From positions 53,618,962 through 53,682,961 of the forward strand of contig OX031062.1 of assembly GCA_943736015.1 (NCBI GenBank): a stretch of 64,000 bases of DNA, read 5' to 3'. Source of the stretch: Tridacna crocea (Eukaryota > Mollusca > Bivalvia > Cardiida > Cardiidae). A program made the position numbers and the translations under genes. Of the stretch, positions 41,560-51,824 are shown piece by piece (positions within the stretch are counted from its first letter, which is position 1; every line of letters begins with the position of its first letter). A model generated the notes under the pieces. That model was given only the letters and a program-made list of their open reading frames with translations, searched no databases and was not told the DNA's origin.

Positions 41560-41605
41560 AGCTCAAATTGTAAGTTTCATACAGTCTGATCTTGATCTGC
41601 ATTGG
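41560..41605 (+). mobile_element. P element fragment
   Basis: CATACAGTCTGATCTTGATC and TGCATTGGCAG; right part only. Confidence 0.4.
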
Positions 41606-41769
41606 CAGAGAAGGCAACAATACTTCTGAACTGCACTAGAATTGTGTCATCAGAATCAGAGTAAAGCTGATTATGAATAAACATTCCAGTTGTTTATGCA
41701 ACTACTGTATATAGATGTATACTGACATTGGTAACAGTTGTTTATGCAACTTCTGTATAAAAATGAACA

Positions 41770-41998
41770 TTAATTCATTACCACACAATCCCTACTTTTG
41801 ATGACCCTGAGAAAGAATGCCTATAGAAAACATCGTGGGTAAAGGAGAAAATGCAGGTAACCAGCATTTTCTCCTTTTCCCACAATGTTTTCTACCCATC
41901 ACAAAACAAATTTCAGATTTTCAATCACTTTTACTCTGTCGTTTGCAAATGGTTTCGATTTGGACAAACCTAAAATTTTGCCATTTGGTAATGAGTTA
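41770..41998 (-). mobile_element. A element, complete
   Basis: TTAATTCATTACCACACAAT to GGTAATGAGTTAA; hairpin with one loop change (GCAGGTAACCAGC). Confidence 0.92.
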
Positions 41999-42088
41999 AA
42001 ATTGCTGAATGTTGTGAACAATAGCATAGATGATTGATGCATTTGTTTGTCTTTATTACATACATACCTGTAAAATTTTCTGATTTAC

Positions 42089-42304
42089 TTAACCCTTTGC
42101 CACACAATCCCGAGTGTTATCGACCCTGAGAAAGAAGCCTTTTGAAAACATTGTAGGAAAAGCATTTTCTCCTTTTCCTACAATGTTTTCTACCTTTCTT
42201 AAACCAAATTTCAACTTTTTAGACACATTCGTTTTGTCATCTGCAAATGCTTTCAATTTAGACTACCGGGTAGTCTGAAATTTTGTGGTGTGGTAAAGAG
42301 TTAA
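42089..42304 (-). mobile_element. A element with half hairpin
   Basis: TTAACCCTTTGCCACACAAT to GGTAAAGAGTTAA. The left inner stem is deleted (GTAGGAAAAGCATTTTCTCC). Its X end has a small inverted duplication (TAGACTACCGGGTAGTCTGA). Confidence 0.87.
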
Positions 42305-42700
42305 CGACAACATTTTGGACTACAAAATTGAAAGAATTTACAGATGAAAAATCAGTATGTAGCATTAAATATTATTTCTGTCTGTCATGGGGTAGAAAAC
42401 AGTGGCCCGCCCGGGTGGCTCAGTGGTGAGCGTGTCAGACTCATGACCTGGTGGTTGTGAGTTCGATACCCGGTTGAGGCGAACTTTCTTTCCGGCGTAT
42501 TTTCGCCTCTCACCTCTGCTGACGCATGTGAGAAAAGTAGTCAGTGGCTTCGGAAAGAAAGTAGTATAAGTACCGGCGTGAGAAAGCCAGGAAACACATG
42601 TGCGTCACCGACCACCATGATACGACCTTAGCTGTTAAAGTGGCGTTAAACCCCAATACAAAAAATACAAAAAAAAAAAAACAGTGTGGGAAAAGGTAAA
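42301..42700 (+). mobile_element. A element split by an S1 SINE
   Basis: TTAACGACAACATTTTGGAC, sharing TTAA with the previous copy. X arm to GGTAGAAAACAGTG, then the SINE, then GTGTGGGAAAAGGTAAAAC. The Y half is lost. Confidence 0.75.
42405..42677 (+). repeat. tRNA-derived SINE, family S1, inside an A element
   Basis: Full copy with box A-like GTGGCTCAGTGG, box B-like GAGTTCGATACCC, and A-rich tail. Target duplication AAAACAGTG at 42396-42404 and 42678-42686. Confidence 0.9.
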
Positions 42701-42983
42701 ACAAGCACAAAGAAAGTCACTAACATGATCATCTGTATTGATGAGCAATATTTTAAGAATTTCATTCAGCAAAGTTCAGTGAATAACTCAATGACTATAT
42801 TTAAATGGCTATGAAAAGTAGTAGCTCTTGCGTATAAACACTTTACAACACAATCTTGAGTTTTAATGACGAAAAGGAAGACAACTTTTCAAAACAGTAT
42901 TGATGAAGGAGAAAATGAAGGTAACCTTTCCTTTTCACAACATTTTCTACACTTTCAAAGATAATCTAATAATTTTTGCCACA

Positions 42984-43436
42984 TTAAACTCTTTACCAAA
43001 CATCAAAATTTTAGACAGGTCCAAATTGAAAGCACTTGCAGACAACAAAGTAATGGTTATTCAAATAAAAAGCTGTTTCCAGCAGGGTAGAAAACATTGT
43101 GTGAAAAGGAGAAAATGCTGGTTACCAGCATTTTCTCCTTTTCACACAATGTTTTCAAAAGGCATCTTCCTCAGGGTTGTAAAAAGCTGCTTAATTTAAC
43201 CCTTTCCCAAACAAGCCCTTGTGTTTACGTGTCTGCAGTAAACGTCTTTTAAAACACAGTGGGAAAAGGAGAACAAGCAATGTCTCCTTTTCCCACAGTG
43301 TTTCCTACCCTTTTTGAGAACTTTCTGCCATTTTCTCCAATCTAAAATTGTCGTCTGCAAACTGTTTTGGTTTGGAAGTGTCCAAAATTTGTTGTTTGGG
43401 AAAGGGTTAAGCAGGGATTGTTTGGTAAAGAGTTAA
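42984..43436 (+). mobile_element. Middle A element of the nest
   Basis: TTAAACTCTTTACCAAACA, X arm, perfect hairpin (CATTGTGTGAAAAGGAG variant), Y arm to GTTGTAAAAAGCTGC, then a C element, then GCAGGGATTGTTTGGTAAAG and TTAA. Confidence 0.88.
43196..43410 (-). mobile_element. C element, innermost of the nest
   Basis: TTAACCCTTTCCCAAACAAG to GTTTGGGAAAGGGTTAA. Hairpin shortened to GGAGAACAAGCAATGTCTCC. Confidence 0.9.
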
Positions 43437-43740
43437 CATAACTGCAGGTACTTTGGAGTTGTCGTTTGGTGAAGAGTTTACAGAAGGATGTGTCTTACAA
43501 AGTATTCACTTATATAAAGGTCTCAAAATGTCAGCATTTTGTTCTAAAAATGCTTGTATTATAGTAAATAGAATTTGTAACCATCACCATTAGTTCTGTA
43601 AAGGTCAATCTTGGGTATCAGAGTCTGTTTTATAATTCAAATTGAAGAGTTGGTTACCATGGTTTTGTTTTATATGGTTTTGCATATTCTGACTTTTAAA
43701 GTATTGTTAAAATGATCACAAAAAAAAAAAATCTTTCATA

Positions 43741-43970
43741 TTAACTCTTTACCACAAGAGAAAATGTTAGATTAGTCCAAATTGAAAGTATTTGCAGACG
43801 ACAAAATAAAAGTGACTAAAAAATTGAAATTTGTTCTGGGAAGGGTAGAAAAACACTGTGGGAAAAGGCTAAAATGCTGGTTACCAGCATTTTCTCCTTT
43901 TCCCATAGTGTTTTCAAAAGGCTCCTTTCGCAGGGGCGTCAAAAGTAGGGATTGTGTGGTACTGGGCTAA
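43741..43970 (+). mobile_element. A element, complete
   Basis: TTAACTCTTTACCACAAGAG to GGTACTGGGCTAA. Its terminal CTAA is shared with the next copy. Confidence 0.9.
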
Positions 43971-44172
43971 CCATTTATCACTAGGCAAAATTTTAGAACT
44001 ATCCAAATTAAAAGTATTTGCAGACAATAATTTCATAGTTGCTCAGATGGCGCAATTTCCTTAAGGGAAGAAAACTTTTTTGGAAAAGTAGAAAATGCTG
44101 TTTACCAGCATTTTCTCCTTTTCGCACAATGTTTTCAATTTGGACCTTACTCATTTGTTCAAAGGGAACTAA
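43967..44172 (+). mobile_element. A element, right arm replaced
   Basis: CTAACCATTTATCACTAGGC start, worn hairpin, then a short inverted X-like arm (TTTTCAATTTGGACC) in place of Y. Confidence 0.72.
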
Positions 44173-44349
44173 TGTTTTATTGACACATATCTATAAGCAG
44201 TTTTCTCCCTTGATTGTAGTCTGTACAGTATTGTACTGCAACATTGTTGGCATTGTATACTTTCAGTTTTCCAAATAAAAAGAAATTAGATTTTAGTCTC
44301 TTTGATTTATCTTGACAATTAAGGTCATGGTTAGATAATGTTTTGCTGT

Positions 44350-44568
44350 TTAACTCTTTACCAGACGACAAAATTTTAGCCTTGTCCAAATTGAAAGCAC
44401 TTGCAGATAACAATTTCAATGTGGCTTAAATGTCTCTGAAAGGGATGAAAACATTGTGGGAAATGAAAAAAGTGTTGGTTACCAGCATTTTCTCCTTTTC
44501 CCATAATGTTTTCAAAAGACCTATTTCCAAGGGTCATCAAAAGTAGGCATTGTACTGTAAAGGATTAA
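44350..44568 (+). mobile_element. A element, complete, abuts C
   Basis: TTAACTCTTTACCAGACGAC to CTGTAAAGGATTAA; left stem diverged. Confidence 0.88.
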
Positions 44569-44792
44569 TACTTTCCCAAATAAGCCCTTGTTTTAAAGTG
44601 TCTGCAGTAGAAGTCTTTTGAAAACACTGTGGGAAAAGGAGAAATTGCTCGTAACGAGCAATTTCTCCTTTTCCCACAGTGTTTTCACCCCGTTCAGATA
44701 ACTGTCTGCCATTGTTATGAAGGTTGAAATTGTCGTCTGCAAACTCTTTCAGTTTGGAAGACTCTAAAATTTGTCGTTTGGGAAAGGGTTAA
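44565..44792 (-). mobile_element. C element, complete, best copy
   Basis: TTAATACTTTCCCAAATAAG to GTTTGGGAAAGGGTTAA, with perfect hairpin GGAGAAATTGCTCGTAACGA and mirror. Shares TTAA 44565-44568 with the A copy. Confidence 0.9.
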
Positions 44793-44829
44793 TATACAGT
44801 GTGGGGCTACATTTCTATCATTCCATTTG

Positions 44830-45050
44830 TCAACACATGACAACATGTAAACTTGTTCAAATTGAAAGCATTTGCAGACACAAATAGATGATGGTGAAAT
44901 GATGGGATTTGTCTTTCATGGGACATAATAGATTTTAGGAGAGGGAGGAAATAATGGTTACCTCATTTCATCCTTTGCTTACAATGTTTTCAAAAGCTTT
45001 TGTCCTCAAGGTTATTAAACTCAGGATTGTGTTGTGAAGAGTTTACAAAA
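44830..45050 (+). mobile_element. A element, old
   Basis: TTCAAATTGAAAGCATTTGC, worn hairpin (GGAGGAAATAATGGTTACC), Y arm with AAACTCAGGATTGTGTTG. Confidence 0.55.
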
Positions 45051-45363
45051 AATGGATTTTTTTCTCTAACTATGATACATGTATATTTGGTAACCTTCCT
45101 GTCTACCAGAGATCTTTTATATTTAGCATAGGTGATCTTTTTCTTGACCGCTATGTGTTCATCAAAATCAGTGTGGCATGTAAAAACTGAACTTTTTTGT
45201 GATTGGCTTATATTCTCTGTAAATAATGTTTTCTTACAATGACACACTGCATACAGTGTTTTTGCATATTATACTGAAAGGCATTGAAAATACCACAAAT
45301 GTACAGATACTTGTAGGTTTACTGATTGTAATGAAATAGACTGAAATTCTATTTAAAACTTCA

Positions 45364-45712
45364 TTAACCCTTTACCACGCAATCCCGACTTTAACTCTTT
45401 ACCAATCGACAAAATTTTAGACTGGTCCAAATTGAAAGCACTTGCAGACGACAAAATAAACGCAGATGGAAAACAGAGATTTGTTTCCAACAGAGTAGAA
45501 AACATTGTGAGAAAAGGAGAAAATGCTGGTTACCAGCATTTTCTCCTTTTCCCATAACGTTTTCAAAAGGCTTCTATCTTCGGTTTGTAAAAACCAGAGA
45601 TTGTTTGGGAAAGGGTTAAACTAGGCTAAGATTGAGGCTTTTGAAACCATTGTGGAATAAAGGAGAAAATGCTTGTCACCAGTTTTAAATTTGTCAGTTG
45701 TTAATGAGTTTC
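45364..45712 (-). mobile_element. A element, host of a nested copy
   Basis: TTAACCCTTTACCACGCAAT and CCCGACT, interrupted by the next element, resumes ACTAGGCTAAGATTGAGGC with half a hairpin. Confidence 0.72.
45391..45619 (+). mobile_element. A element, complete, nested in Y arm
   Basis: TTAACTCTTTACCAATCGAC to GTTTGGGAAAGGGTTAA; hairpin near perfect. Confidence 0.92.
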
Positions 45713-46196
45713 CCTCCCAAAACAGCTAAAACAGCTTAGGAGTTGAAACTCCTTGTGAAATATTGATTACAATAACGAAGTACTTTTGGGATACACCTGA
45801 AGCAAATGAGTAAAAAAAACATAGGATGAGTTTCCGAATTCGTTTGGAAAGATGGTAGAGCAAAGAGTCAACAAGCCAATGTGTGATACAACAAATTAAC
45901 CCATCACTATTGTAGGTGACACAAATGATAAACTCTTCCCCCCCCCCCCTCTTTAAAAGGGAATTAACTCAAGACACATTCTTTGAAAATCAGCGGAGTT
46001 GCTGCCCTTCATCAAAATAAAAATCAAAGGACTGATAAGCCTGAGAGCCGACTGGTGCGTGGTTGGTTAGCAGTGTACAAACCGATACGTATAACTGGAG
46101 AGATCATCAGAAAGTCTGCGTTTTAAACTCATCACTGTTGGGGAGGTCCATTGAAATTTATTTCTGTGTTTACTAGAATGGATGATCCGACTGTAA

Positions 46197-46197
<1 letters not shown>
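45713..46197. other. Unassigned stretch
   Basis: A run of about 12 C lies at 45938-45950. Nothing else recognised. Confidence 0.35.

Positions 46198-46237
<40 letters not shown>
46198..46237. repeat. Poly(A) run
   Basis: About 40 consecutive A. No retroposon body recognised upstream. Confidence 0.95.
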
Positions 46238-46238
<1 letters not shown>

Positions 46239-46555
46239 GGGCGGTAAAAGAATAAATTGCTCATTTTCGAGACAGTTTCCGTTATCACGTAGTCTGAATA
46301 ACCGTCTGCAGCAAAATGGAAAAGGTCTGCAAGTGATTTTTAGGTAAGACACTATTGTAATCAAAGTACTGACAGAACTGAAACAGCAGGGGTATTTGAA
46401 TCCGTTAGTGACAAGTAACTGTTAACACTGACGAAAAAAAGAACAGTGCAAATGTGCTGAAATCAATATATTCCGTATTACATGGTTTCTAAAAATATGC
46501 AAACCTGAAACTTTATAACGCCGAGCTTTCTCTTAACGAGATTAATAAGTTGCCA

Positions 46556-46782
46556 TTAATCCTTTACCAAACAATCCCTGGTTTTTACGACCCTGAGATA
46601 GAAGCCTTTTGAAAACATTGTGAGAAAAGGAGAAAATGCTGGTAATCAGCATTTTTCTCCTTTTTCAAACAATATTTTCTACCCTGCTAGAAAAAAAATC
46701 AAATTTTGAGTTACGTTTATTTCGTCGTCTGCAAGTGCTTTCAATTAGGACCTGTCTAAAATGTCGTTTGGTAAAGGGTTTA
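46556..46782 (-). mobile_element. A element, complete
   Basis: TTAATCCTTTACCAAACAAT to GGTAAAGGGTTTA; hairpin right stem has an extra T. Confidence 0.9.
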
Positions 46783-47017
46783 CCAACTGCGTTGTAAGAT
46801 AAAGTGCAACATCATTATACACGTATCATATATAACAAGAAGGCCCATGAGAGCCGTTAACTTTCTACTTTCCATGAGCCATTAAAGACATTAAATCCTT
46901 GCTTTTTAAGCCAACTAAAGGCTTGTAAATCAGATGCAAATCTCTATGTTTTGTCACATAAACGATCAGGCTGTATGTAATGGATCCCAAAAGGACAGGA
47001 TGCTTCTGGTTCCATGT

Positions 47018-47165
47018 TCTTATTCACCAACAGGTCTTCAGAATATTCTTTGTCACATTCTCCAGAGTTTTGTAATCTCAAATTTGGTTTAGCCAATCAG
47101 AAGCTCTGTTAATTTCAAATTTTGAAAATACTTAGTTTATGAAAATAGAATAAGAATGTTCTTCG
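47018..47165. mobile_element. D palindromic element, diverged
   Basis: TATTCACCAACAGGTCTTCAG and TTTAGCCAATCAGAAGCTCTG; the first half of the centre is deleted. Confidence 0.55.
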
Positions 47166-47265
47166 GACCCCGTAGATTATTACAATCGCTATACATAGCA
47201 CAGTACGAGAAAAGTGCAGTTTCACCAGAGATTGTATTCGATAAGGAGATATCTTTTCTGAAAGC

Positions 47266-47563
47266 CGAGCGCCGGTAGCTCACTCGATAGCGCGCAGAAC
47301 TTGAGACCCTGGAGTCCAGGATTCGATCCCCGGCTACGACCCCGAGCTCGGCCAATTTCTGTCCAAGGATTAATGATAGTCACTGCGACAGGATTCATTC
47401 CTCTCCCACCGCCGTTCATTGTTTGGACAATGATGTGGGAAAGCAGCCAGTGGCTTTGAAAGAAAATTGTGCGAAGAGACTCGAGGTAGGCATGGACAGG
47501 TGACTTTGCCACCGCTAGGTAGCTGAATTAAACGGCGTTAAACACCATACAATCAATCAATCT
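47266..47563 (+). repeat. tRNA-derived SINE, family S2
   Basis: GCCGGTAGCTCACTCGATAG head and GGATTCGATCCCCGG box B; body GCGACAGGATTCATTCCTCT; tail CACCATACAATCAATCAATC. Better preserved than the copy at 732. Confidence 0.78.
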
Positions 47564-47579
47564 TTCTATAATTACGTTT

Positions 47580-47643
47580 GAAATACCAAAACATGGGTTG
47601 AAAGTTTACTTTGAAGTTTTTTTTTCAGCAGAATAAGGGTTAA
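47580..47643 (+). mobile_element. P element right-end fragment
   Basis: CAGAATAAGGGTTAA ends the stretch, as in the complete P copy at 11722. Confidence 0.45.
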
Positions 47644-47724
47644 TAATGATTAATTGCGTCAAAAAAACGTTTTGTTGCAATTCAAGTAGAAATAACCTTT
47701 ATCGTCTATCAGCCATTCTTATTG

Positions 47725-47952
47725 TTAACTCTTTACCAAACGACAAAGTTTTAGACTGGTCCAAGTTGAAAGCATTTGCTGACGACAAAATAGAAGTGAC
47801 TGGAAATTTGAAGTTTCCTTAGGGAAGGGAAGAAAACATTGTGGGAAAAGGAGAAAATGCTGGTCACCAGCATTTTCTCCTTTTCCCACAATGTTTTCAG
47901 AAGGGTTCTTTCACAGGGTCATAAAAGTCGGGATTGGTTGGTAAAGGGTTTA
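47725..47952 (+). mobile_element. A element, complete
   Basis: TTAACTCTTTACCAAACGAC to GGTAAAGGGTTTA; centre GGTCACC. Confidence 0.92.
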
Positions 47953-48208
47953 GGTTGGCGCTATGTGTATTGGAACTCTATTTCGCTAGTGGCTCTCACA
48001 GTTCTGATTTCGCCATGTTCCGGTATGCTATCATTGCATTGTTCACATGGAATTGAAAAGAAGAAGGTATGCTAATTGTTAATATAATATATTTTACTTT
48101 AAGGATTAAAGTACTTAATATCTAGAAACATATATTTTGAATTAAACAGAACATGTTTATTTGATGGGAAAGAAATAACTATTTCCTAAAACACTGCAGT
48201 AAACCTTT

Positions 48209-48425
48209 TCAAATCGTTACCAAACGACAATATTTGAGGCTTGTCCTAATCGAAACCATTTGCAGACGACAAAGTAAAAGTGAGAGAAAATTTGAAATTT
48301 ATTTTGTGAAGGGTAGAAAACATTGCGGGAAAAGGAGAAAATGCTGTTTACCTTTTCCCACAGTGTTTTCTAAAGGCTTTTTACCCAAGGTCGTCAAAAG
48401 TAGGGATTGTGTGGAAATAACTTAA
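48209..48425 (+). mobile_element. A element with half hairpin
   Basis: CAAATCGTTACCAAACGACA start, right inner stem deleted (GAAAATGCTGTTTACC then TTTTCCCACAGTG), end TTAA. Confidence 0.85.
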
Positions 48426-48483
48426 TGTATTCCACTTTCAAGGCTTTTTATAATTTTGTTTTTAGAATAAATCACAGGGAATA

Positions 48484-48545
48484 GCGAAAACCCAAGATCA
48501 AATTGCACGCCCTATATGCAATCTGATCTTGCCCTACATGTCCGT
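48484..48545 (+). mobile_element. P element, partial
   Basis: CCCAAGATCAAATTGCACG and TGCAATCTGATCTTGCCC form the hairpin. Confidence 0.5.
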
Positions 48546-48775
48546 TTAATCCATTACCACACAATCCCTACTTTTGACGACTTTGAGAAGGAAGCCTTTA
48601 GAAAACACTGTGGGAAATGGAGAAAATGCTGGTAACCAGCATTTTCTCCTTTTTCCCACAATGTTCTCTACCCTTTACAAAACAAATTTCAAATTTTCTG
48701 TCACTTTTATTGTGTTGTCTGCAAATGCTTTAGATTTGGACAAACCTAAAATATTCTCGTTTGGTAATGAGTTAA
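48546..48775 (-). mobile_element. A element, complete, shares TTAA
   Basis: TTAATCCATTACCACACAAT to GGTAATGAGTTAA. Confidence 0.92.
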
Positions 48776-49000
48776 CCCTTTCCCAAACAATACCTGGTTT
48801 TTACGGGTCTGCAATAGTAGCCTTTTGAAAAAATTGTGGGAAAAGGAGAAAATGCTGGTAACCAGCATTTTCTCCTTTTCCCACAATGTTTTCTACCCTG
48901 TCATAGACAGAAATCATCTTTTCAGCAAGAATTGAACTGTTTTCTGCAAATGCTTTCAATTTTGTCTAGTCCAAAAGTTTGTCGTTTGGGAAAGGGTTAA
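48772..49000 (-). mobile_element. A element, complete, tandem with previous
   Basis: TTAACCCTTTCCCAAACAAT to GTTTGGGAAAGGGTTAA; perfect hairpin. Its ends are of the CCC subtype, its neighbour's of the ACC subtype, so they are not a simple duplication. Confidence 0.92.
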
Positions 49001-49105
49001 GCAGCTATTTACAATGGTACGGGGCGCGATTCGTAAGCCGGGGTTCGTTTACGGTGGCATTTCTGATTTACATGTTATAGCTTATTCTCAGGGATTTTCT
49101 GTATG

Positions 49106-49300
49106 ATTTGCAACATCCGAAAAGGTGCATTTGTACATTTGCGTAAAGTGTCGTCTCGGATCAGCTTGCGCAGTCCGCGCAGGCTGATCCGAGACGGCAC
49201 TTTACGACTAAATTAGATTTTGTATTTAGTCATGCACAAAACAGAAAATACGAAAAGTGTCGTTTCGGATGAGCCTGTGCGTACTACGCATTTCATTTTA
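49106..49300 (+). mobile_element. G element, right end lost
   Basis: TTTGCAACATCCGAAAAGG, perfect first hairpin (GTCTCGGATCAGCTTGCGC / GCGCAGGCTGATCCGAGAC), then truncated. Confidence 0.68.
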
Positions 49301-49447
49301 ATGAAAATTCATTTAGTTTTGCACTACAAATATATAGAGGCATAATTTTGAGCATGGTAAATGTACAAATAAAATTTGCATGTTATATATGGACCATTGG
49401 GTTGAAAAGGGAGATAATTTGGTCGAATTAAGGCTTAATCTTTGATA

Positions 49448-49913
49448 TATATGTCGTAGGCCAGATTGGAATCTAGGCAGATCCGGAATCTGCCTAGACC
49501 AAATTAGAATTCAAATTTTGTGTAGACCAAAATGCATCGTTTTCTAATATTTTATTTAAATATATTGATCTAATTATGTTTACAATTGAGAGGTATTTTC
49601 ATTTAAAGCATTTTATATGATTTTTTTCCACAATAGCTCTTTTTTCCACCTTTTTTATTAGTACAAAACATTCAAATTTTATATTTACTCTGAATTTCTG
49701 ACTAAAACTTCTTTTATTTTGGAGTTTACGTATAAAAGTAAGATGATTCATATGTAGACGCCCTATATTCAACGAGAAATTATTAAAATTTGGTTTAGGC
49801 AGATTGTAGAGCTGCAAAGCTAAACTGAAATCCTGCTTCGTTATAGACAAATTCCAGTTTGGTCTAGGCAGATTCCGGATCTGCCTGGATTCCAGTTTGG
49901 ACTACGACATATA
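49448..49913. mobile_element. H MITE with palindromic inverted ends
   Basis: Inverted ends of about 64 bp, TATATGTCGTAGGCCAGATT and its mirror. Each end contains its own palindrome GGCAGATCCGGAATCTGCC. The 340-bp interior is AT-rich and non-coding. Confidence 0.8.
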
Positions 49914-50059
49914 CATACTTTCTTACGGACAGATCTTTCTTAAAATTTCCACTCTTATAGCACTAATAAATTTAAACAAAATGAAAAATAAAAATGGCAA
50001 CTATCCTTGCATTAAGGTCATTGTGGAAGTCATTTTTTTCAAGTAAAAATAGGATAAAA

Positions 50060-50140
50060 GCTCAGCCGACAGAGTGGGAAAAGGAGAAATTGATCATTTG
50101 GAGCAATTTCTCCTTTTTCCACTATATTTTTTAAAGTGGA
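50060..50140. mobile_element. C-like hairpin fragment
   Basis: GTGGGAAAAGGAGAAATTGAT and CAATTTCTCCTTTTTCCAC. Confidence 0.55.
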
Positions 50141-51347
50141 AACAGATATACTTTCATAGTTTTAACTTTCATGCTTTTGTTTGCCTGTTTGGTGTGTAAT
50201 GCCATGTAAACAGTATTTTAATAATTTCACTATTACATTTAACGGATCCTTTTTTTTTTTACTAATTCTACCAGAAGAAAGTGCCACTAAGTCTTGTTTG
50301 GTGCTGCAATACTAGTATAACCATATGTGCGAAAAAAAAAACATTGGTACACTTTTGATATTGTCCATGACAACTACACATGCGCAGTATAATGCTCGGG
50401 AATACTTTTAATATACGTCGTTAATACTTATAACTAAACAAGTCGATGGGCGAAGAATCACTGAAAGTTATATTGATTAAACGACTACAAAAAAAGAATA
50501 TTGTAAAGCACGGAAATAGCTATTTCCCACCAGGGACCCTTTAAATAGTCATACACGATTTCTGATTCAAGATAACAATCCAATCATTTTATATCTATTT
50601 CAGTACATGTATGAATAACTTATGGAATCCAGATAGGGCCACCGAATTCCTGCGAGATTTTGGATGGCCCCATCAGGATTCCATAATAACTAAATGATCT
50701 CGCTATGCGTAAATATATATGTACCTGCATTATCCACAACAAGTACGGAACAGAAAATCGTGATTTTAAGACGTTAAATAGGTACCGTAACTTTGGATGA
50801 CTCGAATTCGAGTAGACCTAGATATTATACTATATTTGCATCCATTACCAGTATAAGCATGATTTTTTTTTTTACGGTTTTGTATTATACTGATATTCTT
50901 ATATATATATGTACAAAAGCACCTGTGTACGTTAAGCGCATAGTATTGCGCTCATTTTCATGCAGTTTTATCTCCAAGTTTTATAGCAAAGGATGGTGTT
51001 ACATAGAACTAAGGACGTGATAAAAATAAAGGCATCATACAACATGCATGTTGTAGAAATACACTTCTTGCTCACCGAAACCGAGAGACCCACTACAGGT
51101 TAACCAGAAAATAAAAACGTCTTTCAGTGGAGTGCCTGAAACAGCGCAGATTGTATCGAAGGTTATGGCCTTTACTTATTATGCATTGTAAAAAATGTAA
51201 TAGCCAAACTCTATATTCAAAAAGTATGCAACACAATTTCTGATCGGCCATAGCAAATGGATTGTCATAAAGGTGTTGCTTTCTATATTTTGGGTCTAAC
51301 ACTGTTTGCTTTAGAATGCTTCGTGAGTTCAGATGTAGATACTGATG

Positions 51348-51350
<3 letters not shown>
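50141..51350. other. AT-rich flank upstream of the GPCR
   Basis: GTCCGCT-type repeats and A elements are absent. GAATCCAGATAGGGCC / GGCCCCATCAGGATTCC near 50625-50680 is a short hairpin. No coding signal. Confidence 0.4.

Positions 51351-51409
<59 letters not shown>
51351..51409. repeat. (CT)n microsatellite
   Basis: About 29 uninterrupted CT units, 415 bp before the GPCR start. It creates Arg-Glu and Ser-Leu pseudo-reading frames. Confidence 0.97.
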
Positions 51410-51411
<2 letters not shown>

Positions 51412-51559
51412 GGCAAAATGCTTCAAAATGTATTCCTATCCTTAATTTAAAGTTATGTTGATAATCTTTATTTTCCATGCATGTTTTTTTAAATCGTATG
51501 CCGCATATTTGTTTAATTAGAAATAACTTTCTTGGTTATATCGTTTACATGTACCATTA

Positions 51560-51576
51560 TGTCTTTTCATTTCCAG
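51560..51576 (+). promoter_or_regulatory. Splice acceptor upstream of the GPCR
   Basis: TCTTTTCATTTCCAG ends at 51576, about 249 nt before the GPCR start codon. It suggests the coding exon begins at 51577 with a 5' UTR and that the 5' end is spliced. Confidence 0.45.
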
Positions 51577-51584
51577 ATTACAGT

Positions 51585-51674
51585 ATGACTTTGCAACAAC
51601 ATGGGTACAAGTCAGAGAGGGCCGAAATAGGAATAAATATCGTAACTAGTGCTGGAAGTAACGCAATTCACTAA
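51585..51674 (+). CDS. Possible upstream ORF in the GPCR 5' UTR
   Basis: An ATG nine bases after the predicted acceptor opens a 29-codon frame (MTLQQHGYKS ...) that stops 150 nt before the GPCR ATG. If the acceptor is used, this frame would be in the leader and could lower translation of the receptor. No homology recognised. Confidence 0.25.
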   Translation: MTLQQHGYKSERAEIGINIVTSAGSNAIH

Positions 51675-51824
51675 ATATCGTGAGTCTGACAAGTTTTTGT
51701 TCTAGGTGCTGCAGATACAACAATAAATTTCCAAGATACATTGAAAAAAAGAGAGAGGGGACGTCAAGTTGGCGACAAAATGATTAATCTAAATGAACAA
51801 CAACAATAAGACTAAGTGTTTATA

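Larger units (their letters stand above)
42834..43481 (-). mobile_element. Outer A element of a three-level nest
   Basis: Worn Y arm (CACTTTACAACACAATCTTG) and hairpin on the left; interrupted at TTTTTGCCACATTAA; resumes at 43437 with CTGCAGGTACTTTGGAG and TTGTCGTTTGGTGAAGAG. Confidence 0.7.

Noticed and set aside
42405-42480. Possible tRNA gene
   Set aside because: Head of an S1 SINE; other copies share the non-tRNA body and tail.
46198-46237. Poly(A) run as tail of a processed pseudogene or LINE
   Set aside because: No gene-like or LINE-like sequence on either side and no target duplication found.
51093-51445. Arg-Glu and Ser-Leu repeat frames
   Set aside because: Translation of the (CT)n microsatellite on either strand.
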